Assembly (NCBI RefSeq): GCF_017308015.1
Contig: NZ_JAFKFW010000022.1
Span: 25,288-89,287, forward strand
Source: Allobosea sp.
Lineage (GTDB): Bacteria > Pseudomonadota > Alphaproteobacteria > Rhizobiales > Beijerinckiaceae
Direction of reading: 5' to 3'
DNA length: 64,000 bases
The number at the start of each line of letters is the position of its first letter. Position 1 is the stretch's first letter. The notes under the pieces are model-generated. The model was not told the origin of the DNA. It worked only from the letters and a program-made list of their open reading frames with translations, and did not search any database. The translations under genes and the position numbers were made by a program. Of this stretch, positions 7,973 through 16,404 are shown piece by piece.

Positions 7973-8803
7973 TCACCGCTTGATCGACGGAACGTTGATC
8001 TCGCCGCCTTCCGCCCGGGTTTCCAGGAAGACGGTGAGGGCGGTCAGCGCGTCCGAGCCATATTCCGGAACGGGCCAGCGCTGCTGGCGATAGCAGTCCC
8101 AGAGCCGATGCTGCATGGTGCGCAGCGCGCTCTGCGAGACGCGATAGGTCGGCCACGAGGCCATCGTCTCCTGCGCGGCCTTACCCTTGACCGAGAGGTT
8201 GGGCAGGCCTTGCAGGCGGATGCGCTTGCCTTCTTCGGCATGGCAGGTGGCGCAGGAGAAATCGTTGACGCCGCCGCGGGTGTAGAACAGCGCTTCGCCG
8301 ACGGCGGCGGCCTCCTTCTCCTTCGGATGGGAGAGCGGCGGCGCAATCTTCATTCCGTTGGACTTGTTGGCGATGAAGGCGACCAGATCCTCCATGTCCG
8401 AGGCCTTGCCCGGGCCGGAGAAGCGGCGGGCGACGACATCCTTGGTGTCGAGGCCCTGCACCTTGTCCATGCACCAGAGAAGGCGCTGTTCCAGATCCAT
8501 GACCTTGTCGCTGTCGGCGAAGTAACGGGGGAGCTTGGCATAGGCGCCGTCCAGCTTTCCGGGGCCTTCGCCGAGATCGCAGCCTTCGAGCGAGACGCTC
8601 TTCGGTCCCCGTGCTTCGCTCCACAGCACCTCGCCGCGGTCGACGGCGAGGAAGCCCGGATTCGAGAACGGGTCTGACAGCATCTGCCGGTAACGCTCGA
8701 TCTCCTTCTCGCTGTCGTCCGGCGGCGACTGCGCGGCCAGACGGGTGCCTGCCAGGCCCATGGCAGCTATCAGTGCGGCTGCCGCAATCAGCGGAATCCT
8801 CAT
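7973..8803 (-). CDS. soxA: SoxA, monoheme-type catalytic subunit of SoxAX
   Basis: 276 residues with an N-terminal signal peptide (about 1-24). A single c-heme motif CATCH (C184, C187, H188) and C237 in [11 protein letters not shown], the cysteine that becomes the cysteine-persulfide heme ligand and catalytic residue. At the position of the first heme of diheme SoxA there is no CXXCH; instead C75 ([12 protein letters not shown]) and C111 (LLWCMDKV) are placed to form the disulfide known from monoheme SoxA. First gene of the minus-strand soxA-soxX-soxH-like operon, divergent from soxY. Confidence 0.93.
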   Translation of the reverse strand: MRIPLIAAAALIAAMGLAGTRLAAQSPPDDSEKEIERYRQMLSDPFSNPGFLAVDRGEVLWSEARGPKSVSLEGCDLGEGPGKLDGAYAKLPRYFADSDKVMDLEQRLLWCMDKVQGLDTKDVVARRFSGPGKASDMEDLVAFIANKSNGMKIAPPLSHPKEKEAAAVGEALFYTRGGVNDFSCATCHAEEGKRIRLQGLPNLSVKGKAAQETMASWPTYRVSQSALRTMQHRLWDCYRQQRWPVPEYGSDALTALTVFLETRAEGGEINVPSIKR

Positions 8804-8970
8804 TCCTCGCCCTTTCGTTTCCCCATCAGCCGCTTATGCTGCGGCTTGGCGCAAAGCCGTTCCGGGCTTTACATTCAAAAAAAACAATATAACGATACGT
8901 GCAAATGATGTGCGGCGATCGGTCGCTTCGTCAAGCTATAAAAATCGACCAGTTCCAGGGAGGAACACGC
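8804..8970. promoter_or_regulatory. Divergent soxA/soxY promoter region
   Basis: 167 bp between the two divergent structural operons. It includes an A-rich patch around 8876-8895 in otherwise GC-rich DNA and the strong ribosome-binding site AGGGAGGAA just before soxY. SoxR-controlled promoters are expected here, but I see only a weak likeness to the TATTCAT words found upstream of soxS and the exporter, so no operator is called. Confidence 0.45.
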
Positions 8971-9435
8971 ATGAACAAGGGCCTTTCAGGGCTGTCACGC
9001 CGCGATGCCGTTCGGGCTGCGGCCCTGGCTTTCGCTGTCGGGGCGATCTCGCCGCGGCTGGCCTTCGCCGATGAGAAGGCCGTCGCGGCCGAGATCAAGA
9101 AACTCTACGGCGACAAGAAGATGGCCGAGGGGAAGATCAAGCTCGACGTTCCCGAAATCGCGGAGAACGGCCTCGTCGTCCCGGTCAATGTCGAGATCGA
9201 GAGTCCGATGACGGAGGCCGATTACGTCAAGGCGGTACACGTCTTCGCCGACGGCAATCCGCAGCCGGGCATCGTCAGCTACCAGTTCACGCCCGCTTGC
9301 GGAAAGGCTTCCGCGGCGACCCGCATGCGCCTCGCTCAGACGCAGGACGTGATCTGCATCGCCGAGATGTCGAATGGCGATCTCTACTCGGCCAAGGCCA
9401 ACGTCAAGGTCACGATCGGCGGCTGCGGCGGCTGA
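8971..9435 (+). CDS. soxY: SoxY, sulfur-carrier subunit of SoxYZ
   Basis: 154 residues from the ATG at 8971 behind AGGGAGGAA. Twin-arginine signal LSRRDAVRAAALAFAVGA, SoxY fold, and the defining C-terminal swinging arm TIGGCGG with its single carrier cysteine third from the end. This cysteine covalently carries thiosulfate, sulfane sulfur and sulfonate intermediates between SoxAX, SoxB and SoxCD. SoxY carries SoxZ through the Tat system as a heterodimer. First gene of the plus-strand operon soxYZBCD. Confidence 0.96.
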   Translation: MNKGLSGLSRRDAVRAAALAFAVGAISPRLAFADEKAVAAEIKKLYGDKKMAEGKIKLDVPEIAENGLVVPVNVEIESPMTEADYVKAVHVFADGNPQPGIVSYQFTPACGKASAATRMRLAQTQDVICIAEMSNGDLYSAKANVKVTIGGCGG

Positions 9436-9483
9436 CCGGCCGCCCTCCAGCTTGATCAGAAAACCAAGAAGGCGAGGAAACCC

Positions 9484-9813
9484 ATGACCACGAAGCCCAC
9501 GCCCCGGGTGCGCGTTCCCGCGAAGGTCGCCGCCGGCGAGATGATCGAGATCAAGACCCTGATCTCGCACGAGATGGAATCCGGCCAGCGCAAGGATTCC
9601 AAGGGCGAGACCATCCCGCGCAAGATCATCAACAAGTTCACGGCGAGCTTCAACGGCAAGCCCGTCTTCGTCGCGGATTGGAATCCGGCGATCTCGGCGA
9701 ATCCCTACCAGTCCTTCTTCTTCAAGGCGGCCGAGTCCGGTGAGTTCACTTTCGCCTGGAAGGACGACGACGGCTCCGAATACACCGCCAAGAGCAAGCT
9801 GACGGTGGGCTGA
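9484..9813 (+). CDS. soxZ: SoxZ, partner subunit of SoxYZ
   Basis: 109 residues, full length for SoxZ, with no signal peptide of its own as expected for a protein exported with SoxY. Immunoglobulin-like beta fold with the family blocks PRVRVPAKVAAGEMIEIKTL near the start, ISHEMESGQRKD, and the C-terminal FTFAWKDDDGSE. It supports the SoxY swinging arm and contributes to docking of the enzymes. It lies 48 nt behind soxY. Confidence 0.96.
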   Translation: MTTKPTPRVRVPAKVAAGEMIEIKTLISHEMESGQRKDSKGETIPRKIINKFTASFNGKPVFVADWNPAISANPYQSFFFKAAESGEFTFAWKDDDGSEYTAKSKLTVG

Positions 9814-9917
9814 CGCCCGCTTTCCGCCCGGCGGGCGCGAGGGTGCAGCGCCGGGCCCATGCCTGACAATCCGATCACTTTCCGGGGCGCAGCATGCGCG
9901 TGCCCGAAGGATGAGTC

Positions 9918-11615
9918 ATGATCTCGAGACGCGAATTCCTGCAGGCGACTGCTGTCGCCGGGGCATTGACCGTATCCGGTGGGCTGGGGCCGCTCGGGCG
10001 CGCCGCCGCCCAGCAGAGACTCTCACAGGCCGACATCCTGCGCTTCGATCCGCTCGGTACGGTCACGATCCTCTATCTCGCCGACATCCATGCGCAGCTC
10101 ATGCCGCTGCATTTCCGCGAGCCGTCGGTCAATCTCGGCGTCGGGGAGGTCAAGGGCCTGCCGCCGCATCTGACCGACGCGGCCTTCCGCGACCATTTCA
10201 AGGTGGCGGCCGGCACGCCGGACGCCTTCGCGCTGACCTCCGACGATTTCGTCCAGCTCGCGCGCAACTACGGCCGGATGGGCGGTCTCGACCGGGTGGC
10301 TACGCTGGTGAAGGCGATTCGCGCCGAGCGCGGCGACGACAAGGTGCTGCTGCTCGATGGCGGCGATACCTGGCAGGGTAGCTGGAGCGCGCTCAAGACC
10401 AAGGGCCAGGACATGGTCGATGCCATGTCCGCCCTGAAGCTCGATGCGATGACCTCGCATTGGGAGTTCACGCTCGGCGCGGACCGCGTCAAGGAGATCG
10501 TCGAGGCCGCTCCCTTCGCCTTCCTCGCCCAGAACATCCGCGACAAGGAATGGAACGAGCCGGTCTTTCCGCCGCGCAAGGTCTTCGAGAGGGGGGGCGC
10601 CAAGGTCGCGGTCATCGGTCAGGCTTTGCCGCGCACCGCTGTCGCCAATCCGCGCTGGATGTTCCCGGACTGGGAGTTCGGCATCCGCGAGGAGGAGCTG
10701 CAGAAGCAGGTCGAGGAGGCGCGTGCCGAGGGCGCGGGCGTGGTGGTGCTGCTGTCGCATGACGGCTTCGATGTCGACCGCAAGCTCGCCTCGCGGGTGA
10801 AGGGCATCGATATCATCCTGACCGCCCATACCCATGACGCCATGCCGGGTCTGGTCCGGGTCGGGGACACGGTCCTCGTCGCCACCGGCTCGCATGGCAA
10901 GTTCCTGTCGCGGCTCGATATCGCGGTGAAGGACGGCAAGGTCTCCGATATCCGCTTCAAGCTGATGCCGGTCTTTGCCGATGCGATCACGCCCGATGCC
11001 GAGATGGCGGCCCTGATCAGCAAGGCCCGCGAGCCCTTTGCCGCGGATCTCGCCCGGGAGATCGGCCGTACGGATTCGCTGCTCTATCGGCGCGGCAATT
11101 TCAACGGCACCTTCGACGACCTGATCTGCGCCGCGATGATGGAGCAGCGCGATGCCGAGATCACGCTGTCGCCCGGCTTCCGCTGGGGCGGCACGCTCCT
11201 GCCGGACGATCCCATCACCTGGGAGGCGATCACCAACGCCACCGCCATCACCTATCCGAACTGCTACCGGATGGAGATGACGGGCCAGCAGCTCAAGGAT
11301 GTGCTGGAGGATGTCGCCGACAACATCTTCCATCCCGATCCGTATTTTCAGGGCGGCGGCGACATGGTCCGCGTCGGCGGCATGGGCTACGCGATCGACA
11401 TCGCCCGGCCGATGGGCAGCCGCATCTCGGAACTGACCCATCTGAAGACGGGGCAGCCGATCGAGGCCGGCAAGCGCTATGTCGTTTCGGGCTGGGCCAG
11501 CGTCAACGAAGGCACGCAGGGCCCGCCGATCTGGGACGTCGTGCGCGATCACGTCGCCAAGGCCAAGACCATTTTCCTCAAGCCGAACACCGCGGTGAAG
11601 GTCAGCGGCGCCTGA
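9918..11615 (+). CDS. soxB: SoxB, dimanganese thiosulfohydrolase
   Basis: 565 residues, normal length. Twin-arginine signal ISRREFLQATAVAGALTV; a calcineurin-like metallophosphoesterase domain with LADIHAQ, GGDTWQGS, SHDGFD and LTAHTHD supplying ligands for the two Mn ions; and a 5'-nucleotidase-type C-terminal domain (about 380-560). SoxB hydrolyses the terminal sulfone from SoxYZ-cysteine S-thiosulfonate, releasing sulfate. The ATG at 9918 follows GAAGGATGAG. Its presence shows a full periplasmic Sox route rather than a SoxCD-only remnant. Confidence 0.96.
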   Translation: MISRREFLQATAVAGALTVSGGLGPLGRAAAQQRLSQADILRFDPLGTVTILYLADIHAQLMPLHFREPSVNLGVGEVKGLPPHLTDAAFRDHFKVAAGTPDAFALTSDDFVQLARNYGRMGGLDRVATLVKAIRAERGDDKVLLLDGGDTWQGSWSALKTKGQDMVDAMSALKLDAMTSHWEFTLGADRVKEIVEAAPFAFLAQNIRDKEWNEPVFPPRKVFERGGAKVAVIGQALPRTAVANPRWMFPDWEFGIREEELQKQVEEARAEGAGVVVLLSHDGFDVDRKLASRVKGIDIILTAHTHDAMPGLVRVGDTVLVATGSHGKFLSRLDIAVKDGKVSDIRFKLMPVFADAITPDAEMAALISKAREPFAADLAREIGRTDSLLYRRGNFNGTFDDLICAAMMEQRDAEITLSPGFRWGGTLLPDDPITWEAITNATAITYPNCYRMEMTGQQLKDVLEDVADNIFHPDPYFQGGGDMVRVGGMGYAIDIARPMGSRISELTHLKTGQPIEAGKRYVVSGWASVNEGTQGPPIWDVVRDHVAKAKTIFLKPNTAVKVSGA

Positions 11616-11659
11616 GCGCCGCCGTGCCGCATCGCCCCGCAATCGGAGGACATGAGACG

Positions 11660-12934
11660 ATGACCTCGCATCGAGACGATCCGGCCCCGAGCCGGCGCCG
11701 CTTCCTGGGTGGCGCGGCCCTGGCCGGTGCAGGCCTCGTCACGGCCGGTTCCGCCCGCGCCGAGGCAGGCAAGCCCGATCCCCTGATCACCGACGTCCAG
11801 GACTGGAACCGCTATCTCGGCGAAGGGGTCGACAAGCACCCCTACGGTGTGCCCTCGCGTTACGAGAAGAACGTGATCCGGCGCGACGTGCCATGGCTGA
11901 CGGCTTCGCCGGAATCCTCGGTGAATTTCACGCCGCTGCACGATCTCGACGGGATCATCACGCCCTCCGGCCTGTGCTTCGAGCGCCACCACGGCGGGAT
12001 CGCCGATATCGACCCGGCCAATCACCGCCTGATGATCCACGGCCTCGTCGAGAAGCCGCTCGTCTTCACCATGGAGGACATTAGGCGGATGCCGCGCGAG
12101 AACCGCGTCTACTTCCTGGAATGCGCGGCGAATTCCGGCATGGAATGGCGCGGTTCGCAGCTCAACGGCTGCCAGTTCACGCACGGCATGGTCCATAACG
12201 TCATGTATACCGGCGTGCCGCTGCGGGTGATCCTGGCCGAGGCCGGCCTGAAGCCGAAGGCGAAATGGCTGATGCTGGAGGGCGCCGATTCCTCCGGCAT
12301 GAACCGCTCGCTGCCGCTGGAGAAGGCGCTCGACGATGTACTGATCGCCTTCGCCATGAACGGCGAGGCGCTGCGGCCGGAGCAGGGCTATCCGCTGCGT
12401 GCGGTCATCCCGGGCTGGGAGGGCAATCTCTGGGTCAAGTGGCTGCGTCGCATCGAGGTTGGCGACATGCCCTGGATGGCGCGCGAGGAGACCTCGAAAT
12501 ACACCGACCTCCTGGCCGACGGGCGCTCGCGCCGCTTCACCTTCTTCATGGATGCCAAGTCGGTCGTCACCAACCCGTCGCCGCAGGCGCCCCTGAAGCA
12601 CAAGGGCCGCAATGTGCTCTCGGGCCTGGCCTGGTCCGGCCGCGGCACGATCAAGCGTGTCGACATCACGCTCGACGGCGGCAAGAACTGGCAGAGCGCG
12701 CGGATCGACGGGCCGGTGCTCGACAAGTCCCTGACCCGCTTCTACGTCGATTTCGACTGGAACGGCGGGGAGTTGCTGGTGCAGTCGCGGGCGATGGACT
12801 CCACCGGCTACCTTCAGCCGACCAAGGAGGAGCTGCGCAAGATCCGCGGCGCCAATTCGATCTATCACAACAACGGCATCCAGACCTGGCATGTGAAGCC
12901 GAACGGGGAGACCGAGAATGTCGAAATCTCCTAG
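11660..12934 (+). CDS. soxC: SoxC, molybdopterin sulfane dehydrogenase subunit
   Basis: 424 residues from the ATG at 11660, behind CGGAGGAC. Twin-arginine signal SRRRFLGGAALAGAG, sulfite-oxidase-type molybdopterin domain with the Mo-ligating C155 in YFLECAANSG, and the C-terminal Mo-cofactor dimerisation domain. With SoxD it oxidises the SoxY-bound sulfane sulfur by six electrons, so thiosulfate can go completely to sulfate without stored sulfur globules. The 3' end overlaps soxD by 17 nt. Confidence 0.95.
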   Translation: MTSHRDDPAPSRRRFLGGAALAGAGLVTAGSARAEAGKPDPLITDVQDWNRYLGEGVDKHPYGVPSRYEKNVIRRDVPWLTASPESSVNFTPLHDLDGIITPSGLCFERHHGGIADIDPANHRLMIHGLVEKPLVFTMEDIRRMPRENRVYFLECAANSGMEWRGSQLNGCQFTHGMVHNVMYTGVPLRVILAEAGLKPKAKWLMLEGADSSGMNRSLPLEKALDDVLIAFAMNGEALRPEQGYPLRAVIPGWEGNLWVKWLRRIEVGDMPWMAREETSKYTDLLADGRSRRFTFFMDAKSVVTNPSPQAPLKHKGRNVLSGLAWSGRGTIKRVDITLDGGKNWQSARIDGPVLDKSLTRFYVDFDWNGGELLVQSRAMDSTGYLQPTKEELRKIRGANSIYHNNGIQTWHVKPNGETENVEIS

Positions 12935-13664
12935 GATCGCGCTGCTGGCCGGTGCCGCCGGGCTTGCCGTCGCCCTGGTCGGGCCGCTCCTGGCGCAGCC
13001 GGCGCCCAAGAACCACGCGCCGGCGAAGCCTCCTCATGCTGCGCAGGCCGCTGCTCCGGTCGCCCCGGCCGCAGCCCCGAAGCTCGGGCTGGGGCGCGAG
13101 GCGCTGCCCGCGGAGATCAAGGCATGGTCGATCGGTGTGCGGCCGGACGGGCAGGGTTTGCCTCCCGGCAAGGGTACGGTCCGGCAGGGCGACGAACTCT
13201 TCCAGGCGCAATGCGCGGCCTGTCATGGCGAGTTCGGGCAGGGCAACGGGCGCTGGCCGGTCCTGGCCGGCGGGCAGGGGTCGCTCAAGGACGATCGGCC
13301 GGAGAAGACGATCGGCTCGTTCTGGCCGGATCTCTCCACGGTCTTCGACTATATCCACCGCGCCATGCCCTATGGCAACGCGCAGTCGTTGCAGCCGGAC
13401 GAGGTCTATGCCCTGACGGCCTATCTCCTCTATCTCAACGACATCGTGAAGGATGAGGATTTCGAGCTTTCGGACAAGAACTTCACCTCGATCAAGCTGC
13501 CCAATGCCGCGGCCTTCTACGATGACGATCGCGAGACGACCGAGAAGGCGTTCTGGGGCAAGCAGCCCTGCATGAAGGACTGCAAGAGCGAGGTGAAGAT
13601 CACCGGCCGCGCCGCTGTGCTCGACGTCACCCCGGACTCCAAGACGGCGCCGAAGGTGGATTGA
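12918..13664 (+). CDS. soxD: SoxD, cytochrome c subunit of SoxCD, one-heme form
   Basis: 248 residues. N-terminal hydrophobic signal, an Ala/Pro-rich linker (about 28-55), and one cytochrome c domain with heme site CAACH (C99, C102, H103). The C-terminal CMKDCK motif typical of SoxD is present. The Paracoccus protein is about 380 residues with two heme domains; the second is absent here. A separate small cytochrome c is encoded immediately downstream with a 4-nt overlap and may take over electron transfer. The overlap with soxC fits 1:1 SoxCD assembly. Confidence 0.9.
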   Translation: MSKSPRIALLAGAAGLAVALVGPLLAQPAPKNHAPAKPPHAAQAAAPVAPAAAPKLGLGREALPAEIKAWSIGVRPDGQGLPPGKGTVRQGDELFQAQCAACHGEFGQGNGRWPVLAGGQGSLKDDRPEKTIGSFWPDLSTVFDYIHRAMPYGNAQSLQPDEVYALTAYLLYLNDIVKDEDFELSDKNFTSIKLPNAAAFYDDDRETTEKAFWGKQPCMKDCKSEVKITGRAAVLDVTPDSKTAPKVD

Positions 13665-13990
13665 TGCCGGGCCCCCAAGCAGGATCGGGCTGGATGAGTT
13701 TCGCTGCGGTTGCCGCGGGGCTCGCCGCGGCCCCGGCCCATGCAGCGGCCGACCGGGCGCTCGGGGAATATCTCTCGGCCGAGTGCGCGACCTGCCATGC
13801 GGGCACCGCGCCGAAGGCCGGCGCCATACCACCGCTCGCGGGGATGCCCGCCGACCAGTTCACCGCGCTGATCATGACGTATCGCAGCGGTATTCGCGAC
13901 AATGCCGCGATGCGTAACATCGCGAAGCAGCTTTCGGAAGAGGATGTCGCGGCCTTGGCCGCCTATTACGAGGGGCTGAAAGCCCCCTGA
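13661..13990 (+). CDS. Small monoheme cytochrome c (SoxE/FccA-like)
   Basis: 109 residues with a signal segment ending near AHAAA and one heme motif CATCH (C41, C44, H45), followed by PPLAGMPADQF and LAAYYEGLK, typical of the small cytochrome domains of flavocytochrome c sulfide dehydrogenase. Its ATG overlaps the soxD stop and it lies two genes before the flavoprotein, so it is the likely cytochrome partner of that enzyme. It could instead accept electrons from the shortened SoxD. SoxE of Paracoccus is diheme; this protein has one. Confidence 0.8.
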   Translation: MMPGPQAGSGWMSFAAVAAGLAAAPAHAAADRALGEYLSAECATCHAGTAPKAGAIPPLAGMPADQFTALIMTYRSGIRDNAAMRNIAKQLSEEDVAALAAYYEGLKAP

Positions 13991-14024
13991 CCGTCGATAT
14001 GCGGCGGCAAACAGGGAGGAAATG

Positions 14025-14549
14025 ATGACGCACAACGCAGTGATACCCTCGCGCCGTGGCCTGCTCGGGGCTGCCGGCGCCGGTCTCGCGGTCGCGGCCA
14101 CCTCCGCCGTGGCGGCTCCAAAGGCGCTCGATCTCGCGGACATCAAGAAGGAGGCCGATATCGCCTGCGTCTACCACTGCGACTTCGGTGACGCGGCCAG
14201 GTTCGACCAGATGCTGACCAATATCGCGAACCATTATTCGGCGTATGGTGCCGATCCGTTCGCACTGCAACTCGCCATCGTCGCGCATGGCGCAGGCGTG
14301 AAGTTCTTCCTGAAGGACCTCGAGGCGACGGCCTGGGCGGGTGACGGCGCCGCGCTGAAGTCGTTCGAGCGGGTCGAGGGGCTCGCGAAGAACGGCCTCA
14401 AGATTCATCTGTGCGAAATCACCTTCCAGCGGAACAAAATCGACAAGGCGAACGCGAGGGATTTCCCCTTCATCAGCTTCGTTCCCTCCGGCGTCGCGGC
14501 AGTCGCGGTGCTGCAGGCGAAGGGCTTCTCCTATCTGAAGATCGCATGA
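14025..14549 (+). CDS. Tat-exported DsrE-family protein
   Basis: 174 residues from the ATG at 14025 (another ATG at 14022 is too close to the GGGAGGA site). A twin-arginine signal SRRGLLGAAGAGLAVAATSA precedes a DsrE/DsrF-like alpha/beta domain with a cysteine in LKIHLCEITF at the position used by sulfur-trafficking DsrE/TusD proteins, and further cysteines in IACVYHCDF. Known DsrE proteins are mostly cytoplasmic persulfide carriers, whereas this one should be periplasmic. It lies between the two subunit genes of flavocytochrome c, 7 nt before the flavoprotein, suggesting it delivers or accepts sulfane sulfur there. Confidence 0.8.
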   Translation: MTHNAVIPSRRGLLGAAGAGLAVAATSAVAAPKALDLADIKKEADIACVYHCDFGDAARFDQMLTNIANHYSAYGADPFALQLAIVAHGAGVKFFLKDLEATAWAGDGAALKSFERVEGLAKNGLKIHLCEITFQRNKIDKANARDFPFISFVPSGVAAVAVLQAKGFSYLKIA

Positions 14550-14556
14550 GGACGCC

Positions 14557-15828
14557 ATGAAACTCGATCGACGAACGGTTCTGCGCTCCGGGCTGGCGGC
14601 TGCGGCGACGCTGGCGGCGCCGGCCGTGCTCGGCCAAGCCAAACCACGCATCGTGGTGATCGGCGGCGGCGCGGGCGGCGCCACTGCGGCACGCTATCTT
14701 GCCAAGGATTCGAACGGCGCATGGGCCGTGACGCTCGTGGAGGAGAATGAGGTCTATCACACCTGCTTCCACTCGAATCTCTACCTCGGAGGTTTCAAAT
14801 CCTACGGGGAGATCACGCACCGCTACGATGCGTTGACGGATCGATACGGCGTTGCGCTCGCCCGGGCGCGGGCCATGCGGATCGATCGGGATAAACGCGA
14901 GGTCGTTCTCGCGCAGGGACAGCGCCTGCCTTACGACCGCCTCGTCGTCTCGCCCGGTATCGACCTCAAATATGATTCCGTGCCCGGCTGGTCGAAGGCG
15001 GCCGAGGAGACCATGCCGCATGGCTGGAAACCCGGCCCGCAGACGCAGCTCATCAAACGGAAGCTCGACGCCGTGCCTAATGGCGGAACGATCGTGATGA
15101 TCGCGCCGCCCAATCCCTATCGCTGCCCGCCGGGGCCTTACGAGCGCGCCTCGATGTTCGCCCATGTGCTGAAGAGCACCGGGCGCGGCGACGCCAGGAT
15201 CGTGATCCTTGACCCCAAGGAGAGTTTCTCCAAGCAGGGCGTCTTCCAGGAAGGCTGGGAGAAACACTACGGCACGATGATCGAATGGCTCGGGCCGAAG
15301 GTGCATGACGGAATCAAATCGGTCGATCCCGCGACGAATACCGTCGTCACCGGTTTCGAGACGTATCGTGACTGCGCCCTCGTCAATGTCGTGCCGGCAC
15401 AGATGGCCGGTGAGATCGCCCGCAATGCGGGGCTCGCACCGGAGGGCGGCTATTGTGCCATCGATCCGGCGACGATGAAGTCGACGGTCGATGCGAATAT
15501 CCATGTTCTGGGGGATGCCTGCATCGCCGGCGATATGCCGAAATCGGCCTTCGCCGCCAACAGCCAGGCCAAGGTCGCCGCGATGACGATCCGGGCGGAG
15601 CTGGCGGGGGCACGCAGCTTCCCGCCGCGCTACCTCAACACCTGCTGGTCGCTGGTCGATGCCGATGATGCGATCAAGGTCGGTGGCCGTTACGAGCCGC
15701 GCGACGGCCGCATCGCGGCGGTCGAAACCTTCGTCTCCCAGAAAGACGAGCCCGCTGATCAGCGCCGGCAGAACCAGGCCGAGAACCTCGGCTGGTACGC
15801 TGCGATCACCGCGGACATGTTCGGGTAG
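14557..15828 (+). CDS. soxF: Flavocytochrome c sulfide dehydrogenase flavoprotein (SoxF)
   Basis: 423 residues. Twin-arginine signal KLDRRTVLRSGLAAAATLAA, FAD-binding GGGAGG at 36-41, and C70 in YHTCFHSNLYLGG, equivalent to the cysteine that binds FAD covalently in Allochromatium FccB. C190 (NPYRCPPGPYERAS) and C363 (NTCWSL) match the redox disulfide facing the flavin. The enzyme oxidises sulfide to sulfur or polysulfide and passes electrons to its cytochrome subunit; SoxF also stimulates thiosulfate oxidation through SoxYZ. It ends the soxYZBCD operon. Confidence 0.92.
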   Translation: MKLDRRTVLRSGLAAAATLAAPAVLGQAKPRIVVIGGGAGGATAARYLAKDSNGAWAVTLVEENEVYHTCFHSNLYLGGFKSYGEITHRYDALTDRYGVALARARAMRIDRDKREVVLAQGQRLPYDRLVVSPGIDLKYDSVPGWSKAAEETMPHGWKPGPQTQLIKRKLDAVPNGGTIVMIAPPNPYRCPPGPYERASMFAHVLKSTGRGDARIVILDPKESFSKQGVFQEGWEKHYGTMIEWLGPKVHDGIKSVDPATNTVVTGFETYRDCALVNVVPAQMAGEIARNAGLAPEGGYCAIDPATMKSTVDANIHVLGDACIAGDMPKSAFAANSQAKVAAMTIRAELAGARSFPPRYLNTCWSLVDADDAIKVGGRYEPRDGRIAAVETFVSQKDEPADQRRQNQAENLGWYAAITADMFG

Positions 15829-15938
15829 CGTATTTTCGAGTGAGGCGGACACCCGTTCGCGAAGACAATGCGACAAAACTGGACCGGCTCTGGCCGCTGG
15901 ACATCAATGCTCGTGGATTGAAGCTCAGGGAACTACGC

Positions 15939-16325
15939 ATGAAGATTTTGACTTCCGTGACCCTCCTGCTCGCCTTGGCGACCGTTCATGTCGCCAAGGC
16001 GCAGGACATCGCCGCCGGCGAGCGTTCATTCAACAAATGCCGCGCCTGTCATCAGGTCGGTGAAACCGCGAAGAACGGCGTCGGCCCGCAGTTGAATGGC
16101 TTGTTCGGGCGCCATACCGGCGCCGTCGAAGGCTATAGCTACTCGGCAGCGAACAAGGCCGCGAATCTGAACTGGGATGAGGCGATCTTCGCGGAATACA
16201 TCAAGGATCCGAAAGCGAAGATTCCGGGCACCAAGATGGTCTTCGCCGGGATCAAGAACGAGAAGGAAGTCGCGGACCTGACGGCCTTCCTCAAGCAGTT
16301 CGGCAAGGACGGCAAAAAAATGTGA
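15939..16325 (+). CDS. Class I cytochrome c (c2/c550 type)
   Basis: 128 residues from the ATG at 15939, which starts a signal peptide (MKILTSVTLLLALATVHVAKA). One heme site CRACH (about 40-44) and a distal methionine in PGTKMVFAGIK, with the C-terminal helix ADLTAFLKQF. This is the standard soluble periplasmic cytochrome that carries electrons from SoxAX/SoxCD/SoxF to a terminal oxidase; the cbb3 oxidase encoded at the other end of the window is a plausible acceptor. It lies 110 nt behind soxF and may have its own promoter. Confidence 0.92.
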   Translation: MKILTSVTLLLALATVHVAKAQDIAAGERSFNKCRACHQVGETAKNGVGPQLNGLFGRHTGAVEGYSYSAANKAANLNWDEAIFAEYIKDPKAKIPGTKMVFAGIKNEKEVADLTAFLKQFGKDGKKM

Positions 16326-16404
16326 GGCTCGTCGCTTCGGCGGCGATTAATTCGAAATTAGCGAATTTATGAATATGTTTCCTTGCGGCAGGTGGGGAAA
16401 CGTC

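Noticed and set aside
8870-8900. SoxR-like site in the soxA/soxY gap
   Set aside because: AT-rich patch present, but only a weak match to the TATTCAT words, so not called as an operator.
16349-16367. AATTCG/CGAATT inverted repeat before the chemoreceptor gene
   Set aside because: Six-base arms are short and no second copy was seen; mentioned with the gene but not called as an operator.
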